64,000 nt of DNA from Brachyhypopomus gauderio (lineage: Eukaryota > Chordata > Actinopteri > Gymnotiformes > Hypopomidae), in the NCBI RefSeq assembly GCF_052324685.1, contig NC_135211.1, forward strand, positions 15,562,549 to 15,626,548, written 5' to 3'. Positions 50,701 through 62,463 of this stretch are shown piece by piece. The position numbers were made by a program, and so were the translations under genes. Under the pieces are notes generated by a model. It searched no databases and was not told the origin of the DNA. It was given only the letters and a program-made list of their open reading frames with translations. Every line of letters starts with the position of its first letter. The stretch's first letter is position 1.

Positions 50701-53700
50701 AGCAATGTAGAACCTTTGCTTACCATAATTAACTATTCTCTGAGCCTAGGCTACATTCCCAGTTCATTTAAACTTGCAGTCATCAAGCCGCTAATTGAAA
50801 AACCTGGTCTTAATCCCCAGGAACTGTCCAACTCTAATCTGTTGTTCATATCCAACATTTTAGAGAAAATAGTTTCTTAGCAACTCTCTTCCTTCTCACA
50901 GGCAGAACATGTCTTAGAGTTATTTCAGTCTGGGTTTAGACCCCAACACAGCACTGAAACGGCACTGACTAAAGTACTGGACGATCTCTTAATTTCCTTA
51001 ATCTCATAATATTCTACTAAATAGGCTGAAGACACTCATTGGCATAAGAGGTCAAGCACTCTCCTGGTTCAGGTCCTAGCTGACAGATCGTTACCAATTT
51101 GTACTAGTAAATAATGAATGCTCAGAACGTACTAAGGTAAAATATGGTGTCCCACAAGGATCTGTACTAGGCCCCATATTATTCTCATTATAAATGCTAC
51201 CACTGGGCACTATCATTCATAGGCATCATATTAGCTTCCATTGCTACGCAGATGATACTCAGTTGTATATATCTTCCCATCTGAATGATATCACTACTAT
51301 TCTCAAGATTGAGAACTGCATCCAGGACATTAAAAACTGGATGGCGTCTAATTTTCTTCAACTAAATTTCGATAAGACTGAGGTGCTGATTCTTGGGCCC
51401 AAAGCTGCTAGAAGCAATTGGGCTGATATTCCCCTTACCCTAGATGGTTTTTCAGTAACACCTAAATCTACCACAAAAAGTTTAGGTGTCACTACTGATT
51501 CGGATCTTTCATTTGACACACACATTTGCAGTGTAACTAAGGCTGCCTTTTCCATTTACATAATATCACCAAGCTGACACACTTACTTTCGTTAGCTGAT
51601 GAAGAGAAGCTGGTCCATGCGTTTGTTTCGTCAAGATTAGACTACTGTAATGGTCTTCTAATTGGATGTTCTAAACAGTCCATAAATAAGCTACAACTTG
51701 TACAAAATGCTGCAGCTAGAGTCCTAACTAAGGCTAGAAAATTCGATCATATTAGCCCCACTCTCCCGGCATTACACTGGCTTCCGCTTAAATATCGAAT
51801 TGAATTGAAAATTCTTTTGTTGACCTATAAGGTGTTAAATGGTCTTGCCCCACAATATCTGAGTGAACTCATTGCTTACCACAACCCATCTCGCCCTTTG
51901 CGATCCCAAAATGCTGGATTTCTCTTAGTTTCAAACATTTGTAAGACTACAGCCGGAGGCAGAGCTTTCTCCTTTAAAGCCCCTCCCTTAATTATGGAAT
52001 AGCCTTCCAGCTCCAATCCGAGATTCTGACAAAGTTCCAATCTTTAAATCTAGACTTAAGACTCACCTATTTAATCAAGCTTTCAGTTAATATTCCCCTT
52101 GTAAGGTGTGGGGTTCGGGGGCCGCCAGACGTTGAGACTTCTGGTAATCTGAAATGTTGATTCTGTCATCCAGCTGTGTCATAGCATCACTCTAGTTGTG
52201 ACATTGACTTGGCTGGAGAGCAATGTCTCAATGAGCCCTCATGACTGTGGTCACCTCTGAACCCCCCCCCCCCCCCCCCCTTTAGTTATGCTGCTATAGA
52301 TTAACCTGCTGGAGCCACATGCTAATCACTGGCACATGAGCTAAGTATGTTTAAATCAATGGTTGTTTAAATTGATGTCCACACACTCAACCTGTATTGT
52401 CTATCTTTTTGCATGCTTCTACCTAAGACAATTGCATGCAAGCACCTACAAGCACCTAGGATATGGTCTGGCTTGCCGGTGGATGTACTGATGCCGGGGT
52501 TGGATGTGCCATTTCCGTAAGAGGACATGCTGATGCTAGCTCCTACCTGAGGCTCACCATCTGCACTGAAGGGACTGTGACTACTTGGCCGGGGAATTAG
52601 AACTATAACTATAGAACCACATTTTGACCACAGATACGCATTTGTGCTAACGGGCCCCCCAATGGAGGATGGGTTCCCATTTGAGTCTTGGTCCTCCCGA
52701 GGTTTCTTACTAATACCCACCATCATAGGGAGTTTTTCCTTGCCACTGTCGCCTTTGGCTTGCTCATTAGGGACCCATACGATTGTAAAGCTGCTTTTTG
52801 ACAACGTGTTGTAATTTTTTAAACTTTTTAAAAACTTTTTTGATCCATCAGTTTTCCTCACTTGAAGCGTCATTAGTCTAGGTTAAATATAGTCTAGGTT
52901 AAATCTAGGCATCATTCTTTACTTGTACAACATCTTTAATGTGCAGTGCAAACACACCACCAACACACTGCCGCAGGATTGCCAACTTTTGACGTTCGCT
53001 TGGAGTGAGATTTTAACCTGGAGCCGGTGGCGAGTGTATTTTGTTGAAGGGGGGGACACAGATTCAGTGTTATATCGCCGGTGGATGGCTCCAGAGCTAG
53101 CGAACTAGTAACGTATTGAATCATATATGTGGATGTGAGGTAAATAAACTGGATATTTTTTTTCGGCGTGAGATATCGGAAGTGTGGCGTGAGAGCGTGT
53201 GAAAACGGTCAAATGCGTGTGTCTCACGCTCAATGCGTGAGAGTTGGCAACCCTGCTGCCGGACTAACAGCACAGCCAGAACAAGTAAATAAAGCAACAT
53301 AGCACAATTTCTTATCAAAGTCTTCCTCTAACTGCTAGCAGGAACACTGACATTTAGGTCTATTTAGGTCTAATGAGGGTTATGCAAACATCTAAAATTA
53401 TTGTTTGAAATAGTGCTGATCACTAATTATTAATGAGCATTAACTGAGTGCCAGTGATTCTGCCGAAGTGTCGAGGATTGTCAGTGCCAGCGCTTCTTCT
53501 GCTAATCCACCACACAACAGGAGCTGAAGACAAACCCCAGCCTAACACATCTAGTGCAAGTCCATGTCTACATGGGCATGTGAATTTAGAGGTAGCTTTC
53601 CTGAATAATCAGCCAGAGAGCTCTTGCATGACAGTATGGATCAGGATGAAGATATCCCGAAGGTGCATCAGGTTTCTTTTCATCTTTTCAGTTTGCTAAC

Positions 53701-54342
53701 AGTTTTGGTTTTAATCAGTGTTCAGATTTAATTCAGGGGCAGTTCAGTTCAAAAAATGTAATCAGAAAAGTTACAGATGAAACTATAATGATGGCTAAAG
53801 TGTTTTTTTTTTTTCATATTGGTACTTTTGGTTGGCTAAACTGGAAGGCATAGGAACATCACACAATGCTTTTAGAGGCTTTTCCCAGCAGTTTCTGTTT
53901 TGTCGTTACTAACCCAGAGTAGCCAGGACGCCGCAGGCTGCCCACACACACAAACATGGGCCCACAGCTCCCGTCCCCTCCAGTACGGCTTTAGGGGAGA
54001 TGAAGATGCCGGATCCAATCATTGTCCCCACGATCAGGCTGATCCCACTCACCAGACCAACCTAATGAATAATTGAAACGTACATTTATAGGGCGCCTTT
54101 CAGGGTGCGTTACAATTAGCACAGGTACACCCTAATACACCAGGAGGAAAGCAGGTCACAGCACAGATCGAAATAGAACCTCTCAAATTATTTGCGGCAC
54201 TTTGGGCTAAAAGTATGGTTGCTTTAATTCTCCAACTGCTTGTTATTCAGGACACTAATACCGAGTCTTACGCTTTCTAAGATTTCTAGTTTTTAGTTTC
54301 TTTTTCCAATTTATAGTTTGATTTCACTTTCAAACTCTCTCA

Positions 54343-54392
<50 letters not shown>

Positions 54393-54532
54393 TACACACA
54401 CAGACTTACATCTTTCTGCAACACAGTAGCTTTCTCTTTGTTGTTGTTCTGCTTGGCGGAGGACTCTGTGGAGTGTGTGATACTACCATTGTGAGAGACA
54501 TTTCTCTTCCGTATGTACTTCTCATCCATCAT
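44773..54532 (-). CDS. slc7a9: b(0,+)-type amino acid transporter light chain, SLC7A9
   Basis: Twelve-helix APC-family exchanger of cystine and basic amino acids. In mammals it pairs with rBAT (SLC3A1) in kidney and gut brush border. Exons: 54410-54532, 53914-54061, 49093-49335, 48724-48849, 48416-48515, 47927-47971, 46491-46614, 46173-46276, 45689-45785, 45379-45528, 45017-45191, 44773-44840. They total 1503 nt, 500 aa (human 487); all phases fit. The N-terminus [10 protein letters not shown] is cytosolic. TM1 has GTMIGSGIF, the substrate-site glycine motif. [34 protein letters not shown] and AGREGHM are family landmarks. Cys in FYPGCTPP matches the human Cys144 that bonds to rBAT. The protein ends [18 protein letters not shown]. 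Intron 2 (4.6 kb) carries a LINE relic and a hAT-like MITE. Confidence 0.96.
45914..46028. mobile_element. Decayed hAT-type MITE in an slc7a9 intron, 115 bp
   Basis: Ends CAGAGGTGGGCA and TGCCCACCTCTG are flanked by ATCTTAAG and GTCTTAAG, an 8-bp duplication with one mismatch. The inner arms carry TTCAGG and GGACTTTTACTTTCTGAA, shared with the palindromic MITE at 3471-3633, so both belong to one family. Confidence 0.8.
46680..46926 (-). repeat. Common fish interspersed repeat in an slc7a9 intron
   Basis: On the minus strand the words CCCACAGTCCAAAGACACGT, GGTTGATTGGTCACTCTAAA and CCATGGTGTACCCTGCC follow one another. This order belongs to a repeat found throughout teleost genomes. I recognise it from memory only and cannot give the family name. 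Confidence 0.6.
49713..49860. repeat. CACACCACCCCTACA-type minisatellite in slc7a9 intron 2
   Basis: Irregular tandem copies of ACACCACACC and CACCCCTACAA, about 150 bp. Histidine/proline/threonine open frames over it are artefacts. Confidence 0.85.
50060..52860 (+). pseudogene. Decayed LINE (non-LTR retrotransposon), reverse-transcriptase part
   Basis: Plus-strand frames with several stops and gaps read as a non-LTR reverse transcriptase: [20 protein letters not shown] near 50110, then [13 protein letters not shown] near 50770, [15 protein letters not shown] near 50930, the catalytic [12 protein letters not shown] at 51242-51277 and [20 protein letters not shown]. The tail has [22 protein letters not shown] and [10 protein letters not shown] deletion near 51000-51010 removes part of the palm region. 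The 3' sequence at 52690-52800 (GGGAGTTTTTCCTTGCCACT, then GTAAAGCTGC) is typical of fish LINE 3' regions. L2/CR1-like by motif resemblance, which is inference. It lies antisense to slc7a9 in intron 2. A run of 19 C sits at 52262-52280. Confidence 0.85.
52974..53255. mobile_element. hAT-like MITE in slc7a9 intron 2, about 282 bp
   Basis: Ends CAGGATTGCCAAC and GTTGGCAACCCTG are inverted repeats with one mismatch, flanked by CTGCCG on both sides (52968-52973, 53256-53261). Inner sequences carry CGTGAGAGC and CACGCTCAATGCGTGAGAG. The flanking repeat is six bases rather than eight, so the family is uncertain. Confidence 0.65.
54334..54394. repeat. CT/CA microsatellite beside the first slc7a9 coding exon
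   Basis: (CT)n runs into (CA)n and ends about ten bases from the donor GTAAGT (minus strand) of exon 54410-54532. Confidence 0.85.
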
Positions 54533-57500
54533 ATCTGTGATTTGGAAAGCTCAGTCAGACTCACTTAGGCTCACTTAAACACAGTCAGACTTCTTCTTTA
54601 GTGACTTGCCACTAAACAAACAAATCAGATTTAACCTCAATTCATTCCTTTTCTTTATACATTTATTTTTGTCAATGATGCCTGCTAACAGTTTTACAAA
54701 CTCCATTTACAAATGCTCTTTACCAACATAAAGATAAAGGGTTAAAGGTCTTTATCTGTGACCAGTGACAAATGACATGAGCTCTCCATCTCATTCCCTT
54801 TATGTCACCATATTTTGCCGTAGGTGCAGTCTAGTAATGACTTAACACACACTTCCACTCCGCTCAGTTCTGTCATCATGTCTGCCTTTGACTGCCATAA
54901 AACACCCAGAGGAAAGCACAGCAGGCTCCTTCCAGTGACATGATGACATGATGAAACACTCAGATCTCAGGCCCCTATGCCAGATTTCAGTCTTCTATGC
55001 CAGATTTCAGTGTCCTATGCATTCAACTGTTTTGCTTGTTTGTTGATTTGTTTTAACAAACTGATTGTCCTGTGCTCAGAATCATTTTACTTGGCCAGAA
55101 CAGAACTAAACAATTATTTTTCTCCTTAAATACCTAATAAAAGTAAAATGTTTATTTATTTAAAAAATATTTAGCAAGTAATTTTAAAAAGATGAATTGA
55201 ACACTAGTTGTAGCCTATCCAAAGAAGAGCTCTGTTTTTGTCTGAACACATGTATATGAGGTAACCGTGTAAGAGAGGGTCACAGGTATTAACTCCTTTT
55301 ACTTCCTCTCAATAATTCAGTTTTTATACTTACATTCTTATGTGATGACTGTTGTTACTGACTTTCCAAAATCAGGTCTTTGATATAAATGACTGCAGAT
55401 TAATCTGTAACAAATTAAGGACTCAGTAGAAAACCTAAAATCCAAAGAGTAAAAGCTGAGCTGTGATTTGATTTGTAAAGGCAACATGCATCTTGCTAAG
55501 TACAAACAAACTCCAAAGAGTTCAAGAATGATCTAGTATTTTTGTGGTGAAATATATTTAAAGCAATTGTCATATTTACAGACAGAATTTCTTTCACCAA
55601 CTTCACATCAAAGTGAAAAACTCTACTATTAATGCGATCACGTCTTTTGCTACAAAACAAAAAAGAAATTCAAACCTTAGAGCTGACTTCTCCACATTCT
55701 GTATTTCATAGTATGTTTAGATTCCTTGTTTCCTTAGTTCTGATTCAGTCTTGTATTCATGTTGATTACACTTAAGAAGAGGCGGGTCCTGCGCTGTTCA
55801 TTTTCATCAGTCTTGTCTTTGATAGGAGCAGGTGAATGACATGTGGGAGGAGAGAACTGGGATTGGCTGGACACGGAAAGTGCACTGACCCACACAATAA
55901 CTCTTTGATAGAGACACCCGATACCATTTGGATGGATTGAGAGAGTGGTAGAATGGATGGGGTGGGCTTAGGAAGAAAAGAGAATATAGTAGAAACAGTG
56001 TAGGTCCATGGTCAGGAATGGATTCCAGATCACACCACCCAAGCAACACTTGGGCCTCAAATGCTGACATACTGTTCTCACTTTCATGGTTTGGGGGTTC
56101 AAGGAAAGATATACAATTGTTATACAGTTGTATACAATTGTGCAACTAAGCCACAGGACGTTTTATTGCCCTTCTATTTTAATGTCACTGCCACAACAAC
56201 AAAGGTGACCCAGTCCATGTTTAAACATGATTACCTTCCTATCAGTCATCTCGATCTTCCCATCACACACAACAACAAACCCTCTAACGTTATAAAAAAG
56301 ATTTAAAGAGTTTATAAAAGAGATAATTGTGATTGGACTAAAATGCCCTTTTATGCCATGCCATTCTCTCTTGCTCTCTGCAGTTCTCTCTGCAGGTCTC
56401 TCTGCAGGTCTCTCTGCAGGTCTCTCCGCAGTACTGCCACATCTCTGATTTAGCCTTCAGAATCATTCTGCATCTCTTACTGAGCACAGTGCACATTGTG
56501 GTGTGGAGTTCTTCTCCTAGTTATTGGCATCTATATGCGTGTATGCAAATGCTCACATGTACCATGATTTGTACATGTCTGTACTTAAATATAGTTACAA
56601 CTTTGAAACAAACTTTTTTCTTTCATGCCAAATAAACACTTAAATAAGCATCTTTACTGTTGCCTTACTCATTCACTGGCAAGGTGTTTGAACACCTGTG
56701 CCTACAGCTATTAACCATACCTGTAAAATCTTACATGATTCAACAACAATGAAATGAATAATATATAACATAATACACAACACACATTTTGTATATGTGC
56801 CCTTGGATGTAATGTCCAAGACTCCGCCTTCTCTTCTTCTGTTGCTCTTGTGTACCGGGCATGCTCATTGTGGGCTTTCCTGTGTAATTATCCCTGCCTA
56901 GTTAGGCATGCTCACTCAAGGCCATGATGCAGTTCCTCTTGCCAGCTGGGTAACCATTTGTTCTTTGTACATTTGATGTGTCTCATTATAGACCCATGAT
57001 GGTGATTTTATAACTGATTTTATAATGTTTCAGGATAAACCACACCCATTTTACCACCCTTTCTAGAACTGTTTAACAGTCTATGGAAAAAAAAATATTT
57101 TTTTGAATAGTTCCTCAATGTTTACACAGCAAAACATTTTTCTCTTCTCTAGATTTTGTGATGTTTCACCTTCCTTACTGACAAAGCAAACATCCGAGTG
57201 GAGATGGGTTGGCCTGATTGTATTGTTGCAGAGAGACACCACTGTCACTCAACCCTCCATTAAGCCAAGTGCTACAGGTTTCCACTCTATTTCCCAGAAT
57301 GCCAAACAGAATCAAGAAAGGTCACCCTGCATGATCAGTGTTTCACAAAACATAGCAGATTATCATTTCCAGAATGAATAACTGAACTCATCTGTTTCTC
57401 ATTCACCATCCCTATAAAGACCCATTACTTTTAGTCTTGTCTTGTCACTGTGTTTTTTCCTTTAATCTTCTAATTCATGGTTCCCTGCTCTCTGACCTTG

Positions 57501-58056
57501 TCAGTGTTGTTGACCCTTTTTTTCCCCACATTAAGCATTTGTTACCATTTCATGAGTGTCTGTTTGTGACGTGTTACAACCACAGTACAATTATACTATT
57601 TTTTTGCTCCTGTGTTTTCAGTAAAATGCTTATCAGAATTCAATCAATAGTCAATAATTAGCCAAATCTGTATGCTTTTACAAGGTCTGACTGAAGTAAG
57701 TTAACTATTAATCTTAACACCTTCAACACACAAATGTAACTAAAGCCTCATGGGTGGTTAGACATTTAAAACAATAGCAGACCAAGCAGTTCTTTATTGT
57801 ACATTTTCACAAGAATTAGGACAACAACTCTACCCTTCTGTGCACAGTGGACATTACTTTCAAACAATTACTTTCAGGGCTTCCCATACTACAGTGTGGT
57901 ACTCCTACTGTTGAATTTTCTAAAAACAAAGTGGATGAATTTTTTGATTTTGTGATTCCCAAACTTCAAAAGCAGAGCTCTGAGAACAAGAACCAGTAAT
58001 TAATTACATGGTGAATCACATTTTGAAACTAAACTGGTGAGAGTGGGGACTAGGAA
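54533..58056. other. Upstream region of slc7a9 and intergenic DNA
   Basis: The slc7a9 start codon is preceded on the minus strand by an acceptor (CACAG|ATATG, exon border at 54534), so at least one non-coding first exon lies further right. I could not place it. A TTAAGAAGAGGCGGGTCCTG box near 55775 is GC-box-like. Short direct repeats of CTCTCTGCAGGT are at about 56385-56430. No other gene is recognisable. Confidence 0.5.
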
Positions 58057-60786
58057 ATCCCTGTCCATCATAACTATCCCACAGGTCTTCCCTGTCCATC
58101 ATAGCTAGCCCACAGGTCTTCCCTGTCCATCATATCTAGCCCACAGGTCTTCCCTGTCCATCATAGCTATCCCACAGGTCTTCCCTGTCCATCATAGCTA
58201 GCCCACAGGTCTTCCCTGTCCATCATAGCTAGCCCACAGGTCTTCCCTGTCCATCATAACTAGCCCACAGGTCTTCCCTGTCCATCATAACTAGCCCACA
58301 GGTCTTCCCTGTCCATCATAACTATCCCACAGGTCTTCCCTGTCCATCATAGCTAGCCCACAGGTCTTCCCTGTCCATCATAGCTAGCCCACAGGTCTTC
58401 CCTGTCCATCATAACTAGCCCACAGGTCTTCCCTGTCCATCATAGCTATCCCACAGGTCTTCCCTGTCCATCATAGCTAGCCCACAGGTCTTCCCTGTCC
58501 ATCATAGCTAGCCCACAGGTCTTCCCTGTCCATCATAGCTATCCCACAGGTCTTCCCTGTCCATCATAACTAGCCCACAGGTCTTCCCTGTCCATCATAA
58601 CTATCCCACAGGTCTTCCCTGTCCATCATAGCTATCCCACAGGTCTTCCCTGTCCATCATAGCTATCCCACAGGTCTTCCCTGTCCATCATAGCTATCCC
58701 ACAGGTCTTCCCTGTCCATCATAGCTAGCCCACAGGTCTTCCCTGTCCATCATAGCTAGCCCACAGGTCTTCCCTGTCCATCATAGCTATCCCACAGGTC
58801 TTCCCTGTCCATCATAGCTAGCCCACAGGTCTTCCCTGTCCATCATAGCTATCCCACAGGTCTTCCCTGTCCATCATAACTAGCCCACAGGTCTTCCCTG
58901 TCCATCATAACTATCCCACAGGTCTTCCCTGTCCATCATAACTAGCCCACAGGTCTTCTCTGTCCATCATAGCTAGCCCACAGGTCTTCCCTGTCCATCA
59001 TAGCTATCCCACAGGTCTTCCCTGTCCATCATAACTAGCCCACAGGTCTTCTCTGTCCATCATAGCTAGCCCACAGGTCTTCCCTGTCCATCATAGCTAT
59101 CCCACAGGTCTTCCCTGTCCATCATAACTAGCCCACAGGTCTTCCCTGTCCATCATAACTATCCCACAGGTCTTCCCTGTCCATCATAGCTATCCCACAG
59201 GTCTTCCCTGTCCATCATAGCTATCCCACAGGTCTTCCCTGTCCATCATAACTAGCCCACAGGTCTTCTCTGTCCATCATAGCTAGCCCACAGGTCTTCC
59301 CTGTCCATCATAGCTATCCCACAGGTCTTCCCTGTCCATCATAACTAGCCCACAGGTCTTCTCTGTCCATCATAGCTAGCCCACAGGTCTTCCCTGTCCA
59401 TCATAGCTATCCCACAGGTCTTCCCTGTCCATCATAACTATCCCACAGGTCTTCTCTGTCCATCATAGCTAGCCCACAGGTCTTCCCTGTCCATCATAGC
59501 TAACCCACAGGTCTTCCCTGTCCATCATAGCTAGCCCACAGGTCTTCCCTGTCCATCATAGCTAGCCCACAGGTCTTCCCTGTCCATCATAACTAGCCCA
59601 CAGGTCTTCCCTGTCCATCATAGCTATCCCACAGGTCTTCCCTGTCCATCATAACTAGCCCACAGGTCTTCCCTGTCCATCATAGCTATCCCACAGGTCT
59701 TCCCTGTCCATCATAACTAGCCCACAGGTCTTCCCTGTCCATCATAGCTATCCCACAGGTCTTCCCTGTCCATCATAGCTATCCCACAGGTCTTCCCTGT
59801 CCATCACAGCTAGCCCACAGGTCTTCCCTGTCCATCATAGCTAGCCCACAGGTCTTCCCTGTCCATCATAACTAGCCCACAGGTCTTCCCTGTCCATCAT
59901 AGCTAGCCCACAGGTCTTCCCTGTCCATCATAGCTATCCCACAGGTCTTCCCTGTCCATCATAACTAGCCCACAGGTCTTCTCTGTCCATCATAGCTAGC
60001 CCACAGGTCTTCCCTGTCCATCATAGCTATCCCACAGGTCTTCCCTGTCCATCATAACTATCCCACAGGTCTTCCCTGTCCATCATAGCTAGCCCACAGG
60101 TCTTCCCTGTCCATCATAGCTAACCCACAGGTCTTCCCTGTCCATCATAGCTAGCCCACAGGTCTTCCCTGTCCATCATAGCTAGCCCACAGGTCTTCCC
60201 TGTCCATCATAGCTAGCCCACAGGTCTTCCCTGTCCATCATAGCTAGCCCACAGGTCTTCTCTGTCCATCATAGCTAGCCCACAGGTTTTCCCTGTCCAT
60301 CATAGCTAGCCCACAGGTATTACCTGTCCATCATAGCTAGCCCACAGGTCTTCCCTGTCCATCATAGCTAGCCCACAGGTCTTCCCTGTCCATCATAGCT
60401 AGCCCACAGGTCTTCTCTGTCCATCATAGCTAGCCCACAGGTCTTCCCTGTCCATCATAGCTAGCCCACAGGTCTTCTCTGTCCATCATAGCTAGCCCAC
60501 AGGTTTTCCCTGTCCATCATAGCTAGCCCGTATGTTTTCCCTGTCCATCATAGCTAGCCCACAGGTATTACCTGTCCATCATAGCTAGCCCACAGGTCTT
60601 CCCTGTCCATCATAGCTAGCCCACAGGTCTTCCCTGTCCATCATAGCTAGCCCACAGGTCTTCTCTGTCCATCATAGCTAGCCCACAGGTTTTCCCTGTC
60701 CATCATAGCTAGCCCGTATGTTTTCCCTGTCCATCATAGCTAGCCCACAGGTATTACCTGTCCATCATAGCTAGCCCACAGGTCTT
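58057..60786. repeat. 31-bp minisatellite, about 88 copies, with higher-order structure
   Basis: The array is 2.7 kb of a 31-bp unit, CTTCCCTGTCCATCATAGCT followed by AGCCCACAGGT. Variant sites recur: AGCTAG, AACTAG, AGCTAT or AACTAT in the middle, and CTTCCC or CTTCTC at the start. CTTCTC units recur at steps of 93 and 310 bases (3 and 10 units), and the last 500 bp contains duplicated blocks with CCCGTATGTTTTCC and GGTATTACCTG. This is a higher-order arrangement produced by repeated block duplication. There is no coding frame. At its right edge it meets a candidate minus-strand exon donor. Confidence 0.97.
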
Positions 60787-60788
60787 AC

Positions 60789-60872
60789 CCAAGAAATGCA
60801 GGACACCCACTCAGCCCCTTCCTCTTCCTCAGCCACTCCAGCAATTTCAACAGTAGCCTTGTCCTTCATCGC
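60789..60872 (-). other. Candidate orphan coding exon
   Basis: Minus-strand acceptor TGTGTTTGCCCAG and donor TTGG|GTAAGA enclose exactly 84 nt (28 codons, phase 0 at both ends). The peptide starts AMKDKATVEIAGVAEEEEG and ends EWVSCISW. The same frame is open to 61007 and reads SAYHNCFMNVVYPAAAI before the acceptor. Composition looks like protein rather than noise. I do not recognise the family and found no partner exons. It could also be a pseudogene fragment or chance. Confidence 0.3.
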
Positions 60873-61039
60873 CTGGGCAAACACAGGGCACGTGCAGTTA
60901 TTACTTCTGATAGCAGCGGCAGGATACACAACATTCATAAAACAGTTGTGATATGCACTGGGTCCATGCTTCAGTAGAGATTGTAACCATGGGTGTTTTG
61001 AAAACAAGCTGGAGGAGGAGGAGGAGGCACGACGAGCGC

Positions 61040-61370
61040 AATAGTGGTGACAGAAAACACTTTAATCGAACAGACAACGAACAAGTCCAGCACTTCTGGC
61101 ACATACACACTCACGCTGGCCTGAACTTTAGACAAAGACGAGCACAAGACATTGCGCGAACGGACATTAAATAGGTGATTAACACAAACCCTCGTGATCT
61201 CGAGACAAGGCACAGGTGCGACTACGAACACGCTCACAGACAACCCACACCCACGGAACTACAAACATGGACATAACGACACGCAGACAATGTAGCGACA
61301 TGCCCACAGGGAAGGGTCCGGAGCTGTGACCGTGACAGCGCCAAAATGCCTGGAACCAAGCGTACACTTG
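61040..61370 (-). repeat. LTR-like fragment
   Basis: Read on the minus strand the region ends ATTAAAGTGTTTTCTGTCACC and is rich in CGTGTTCGTAGTCG-like and TTCGCGCAATG words, resembling fish Ty3/gypsy LTRs. The border is unclear and no coding part is attached. Confidence 0.4.
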
Positions 61371-61479
61371 TTTTGCTCAGTAAAAGAATGAATAGAAGTG
61401 CCTAGAAGTGGACGTCCATCAAAATGTACACCAAGGAGCACCATAAAACTAAATAATTCTGGTAAAGGCCAACCCACCC

Positions 61480-61920
61480 ATCACTTGCAGAGCGTTGCAG
61501 ACCTGTCAGCATGTGGAGCAAAAGTACATCTACAAGCAGGTGAAAAATAGGCATGGCATTCATGTGAGAGTTGCTATAAGGAAGACTCTGCCCTCAAAAA
61601 AGAACAAAGGTGCCCACTTAAAGTGTACAGAGAACACTTGGACACACCAGAGGCTTTCTAGAAGTCCATTCATGAGTCCAAAGTTGAGTTTTTTGGCCAC
61701 AATCATAGGCACCATGTTTGGAGAAAAATCAACACTGTAAAGAAGAATCTCCTCCCAACAGTGAAGTATGGTGGTGGAAATGTGAAGGACTAGGCCTACT
61801 TTTCTGCCTCCAGACCTGGACAATTCTATATTTTCCAGGGAACCATCAATTCCCAGGCCTATCAACAAATTCTTGACCAATATCTCCTCCCATCAGTCAG
61901 GGAGTTGAAGCTGGGATGTG
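61480..61920 (+). pseudogene. Tc1/mariner-like transposase relic
   Basis: Interrupted plus-strand frames match the Tc1 transposase middle and C-terminal part: SPKLSFLATII is a decayed form of the DES-V-FGHN stretch, followed by shifted frames reading IGTMFGEKS, NLLPTVKYGGGN and then QAYQQILDQYLLPSVRELKL. There are frameshifts, stops and no inverted terminal repeats, so it is a dead fragment. It is followed by (GTATGT)n. Confidence 0.85.
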
Positions 61921-61949
61921 TATGTGTATGTGTATGTGTGTGTATGTAT

Positions 61950-62386
61950 GTATGTCTATATTGTTTCTGGTTCCCTTTTGCCCCTCCTCTGTCTCCCTGT
62001 CACAGCTTTGTTTTGGTATTCCCATGTGCTCTCTGTTGCCACACCCTCGTCCTTTGTAACACCGCCTCTTATAACCACCGTCACCTGTTCCTGGTTTGTC
62101 TCCTTGTAATCCCTTGTGCTTGTTTTAGTAGATTGTTGGTTATTGTAGAAGTCGATGCTTTCTTTATGTAAGCCTGTGGATATTGCCAGTATGTTCAAGT
62201 TTCTACTCTTGTAAGTTTGAGTGTTTAGTCTTGGTTTGTTCCTACTTTAGTCATTTTCGTGTTTCTTGGCCCTGGACCATTCTTACGACTTTTCGATTTA
62301 TTTTCCGTAATAAATCTCGCTCCTCTCAGCAAACGCATCCGTCTCATTCAAACAAACAGTAACACAGTGGCGAGAATCCGTCTCGA

Positions 62387-62388
<2 letters not shown>
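61950..62388 (+). repeat. LTR-like fragment ending at an AT microsatellite
   Basis: CACCTGTTCCTGGTTTGTCT, CTTGTGCTTGTTTTAGTAG, CCGTAATAAATCTCGCTCC and AAACAGTAACACAG follow in order, as in the R-U5 part of many fish gypsy-type LTRs. TGGCGAGAATCCG directly after could be a primer-binding site. The element stops at the AT tract at 62390. No coding part remains. Confidence 0.45.

Positions 62389-62389
<1 letters not shown>

Positions 62390-62461
<72 letters not shown>
62390..62461. repeat. (AT)n microsatellite
   Basis: A pure TA run of about 70 bases. Confidence 0.95.

Positions 62462-62463
<2 letters not shown>

Noticed and set aside
51194-52002. Reverse-transcriptase-like frames as a functional gene
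   Set aside because: Stops and a deletion split the frame. It is a dead LINE in an intron.
58057-60786. A regular repeat array resembling a CRISPR
   Set aside because: The 31-bp units are directly tandem with no unique spacers, in a vertebrate nuclear sequence. It is a minisatellite.
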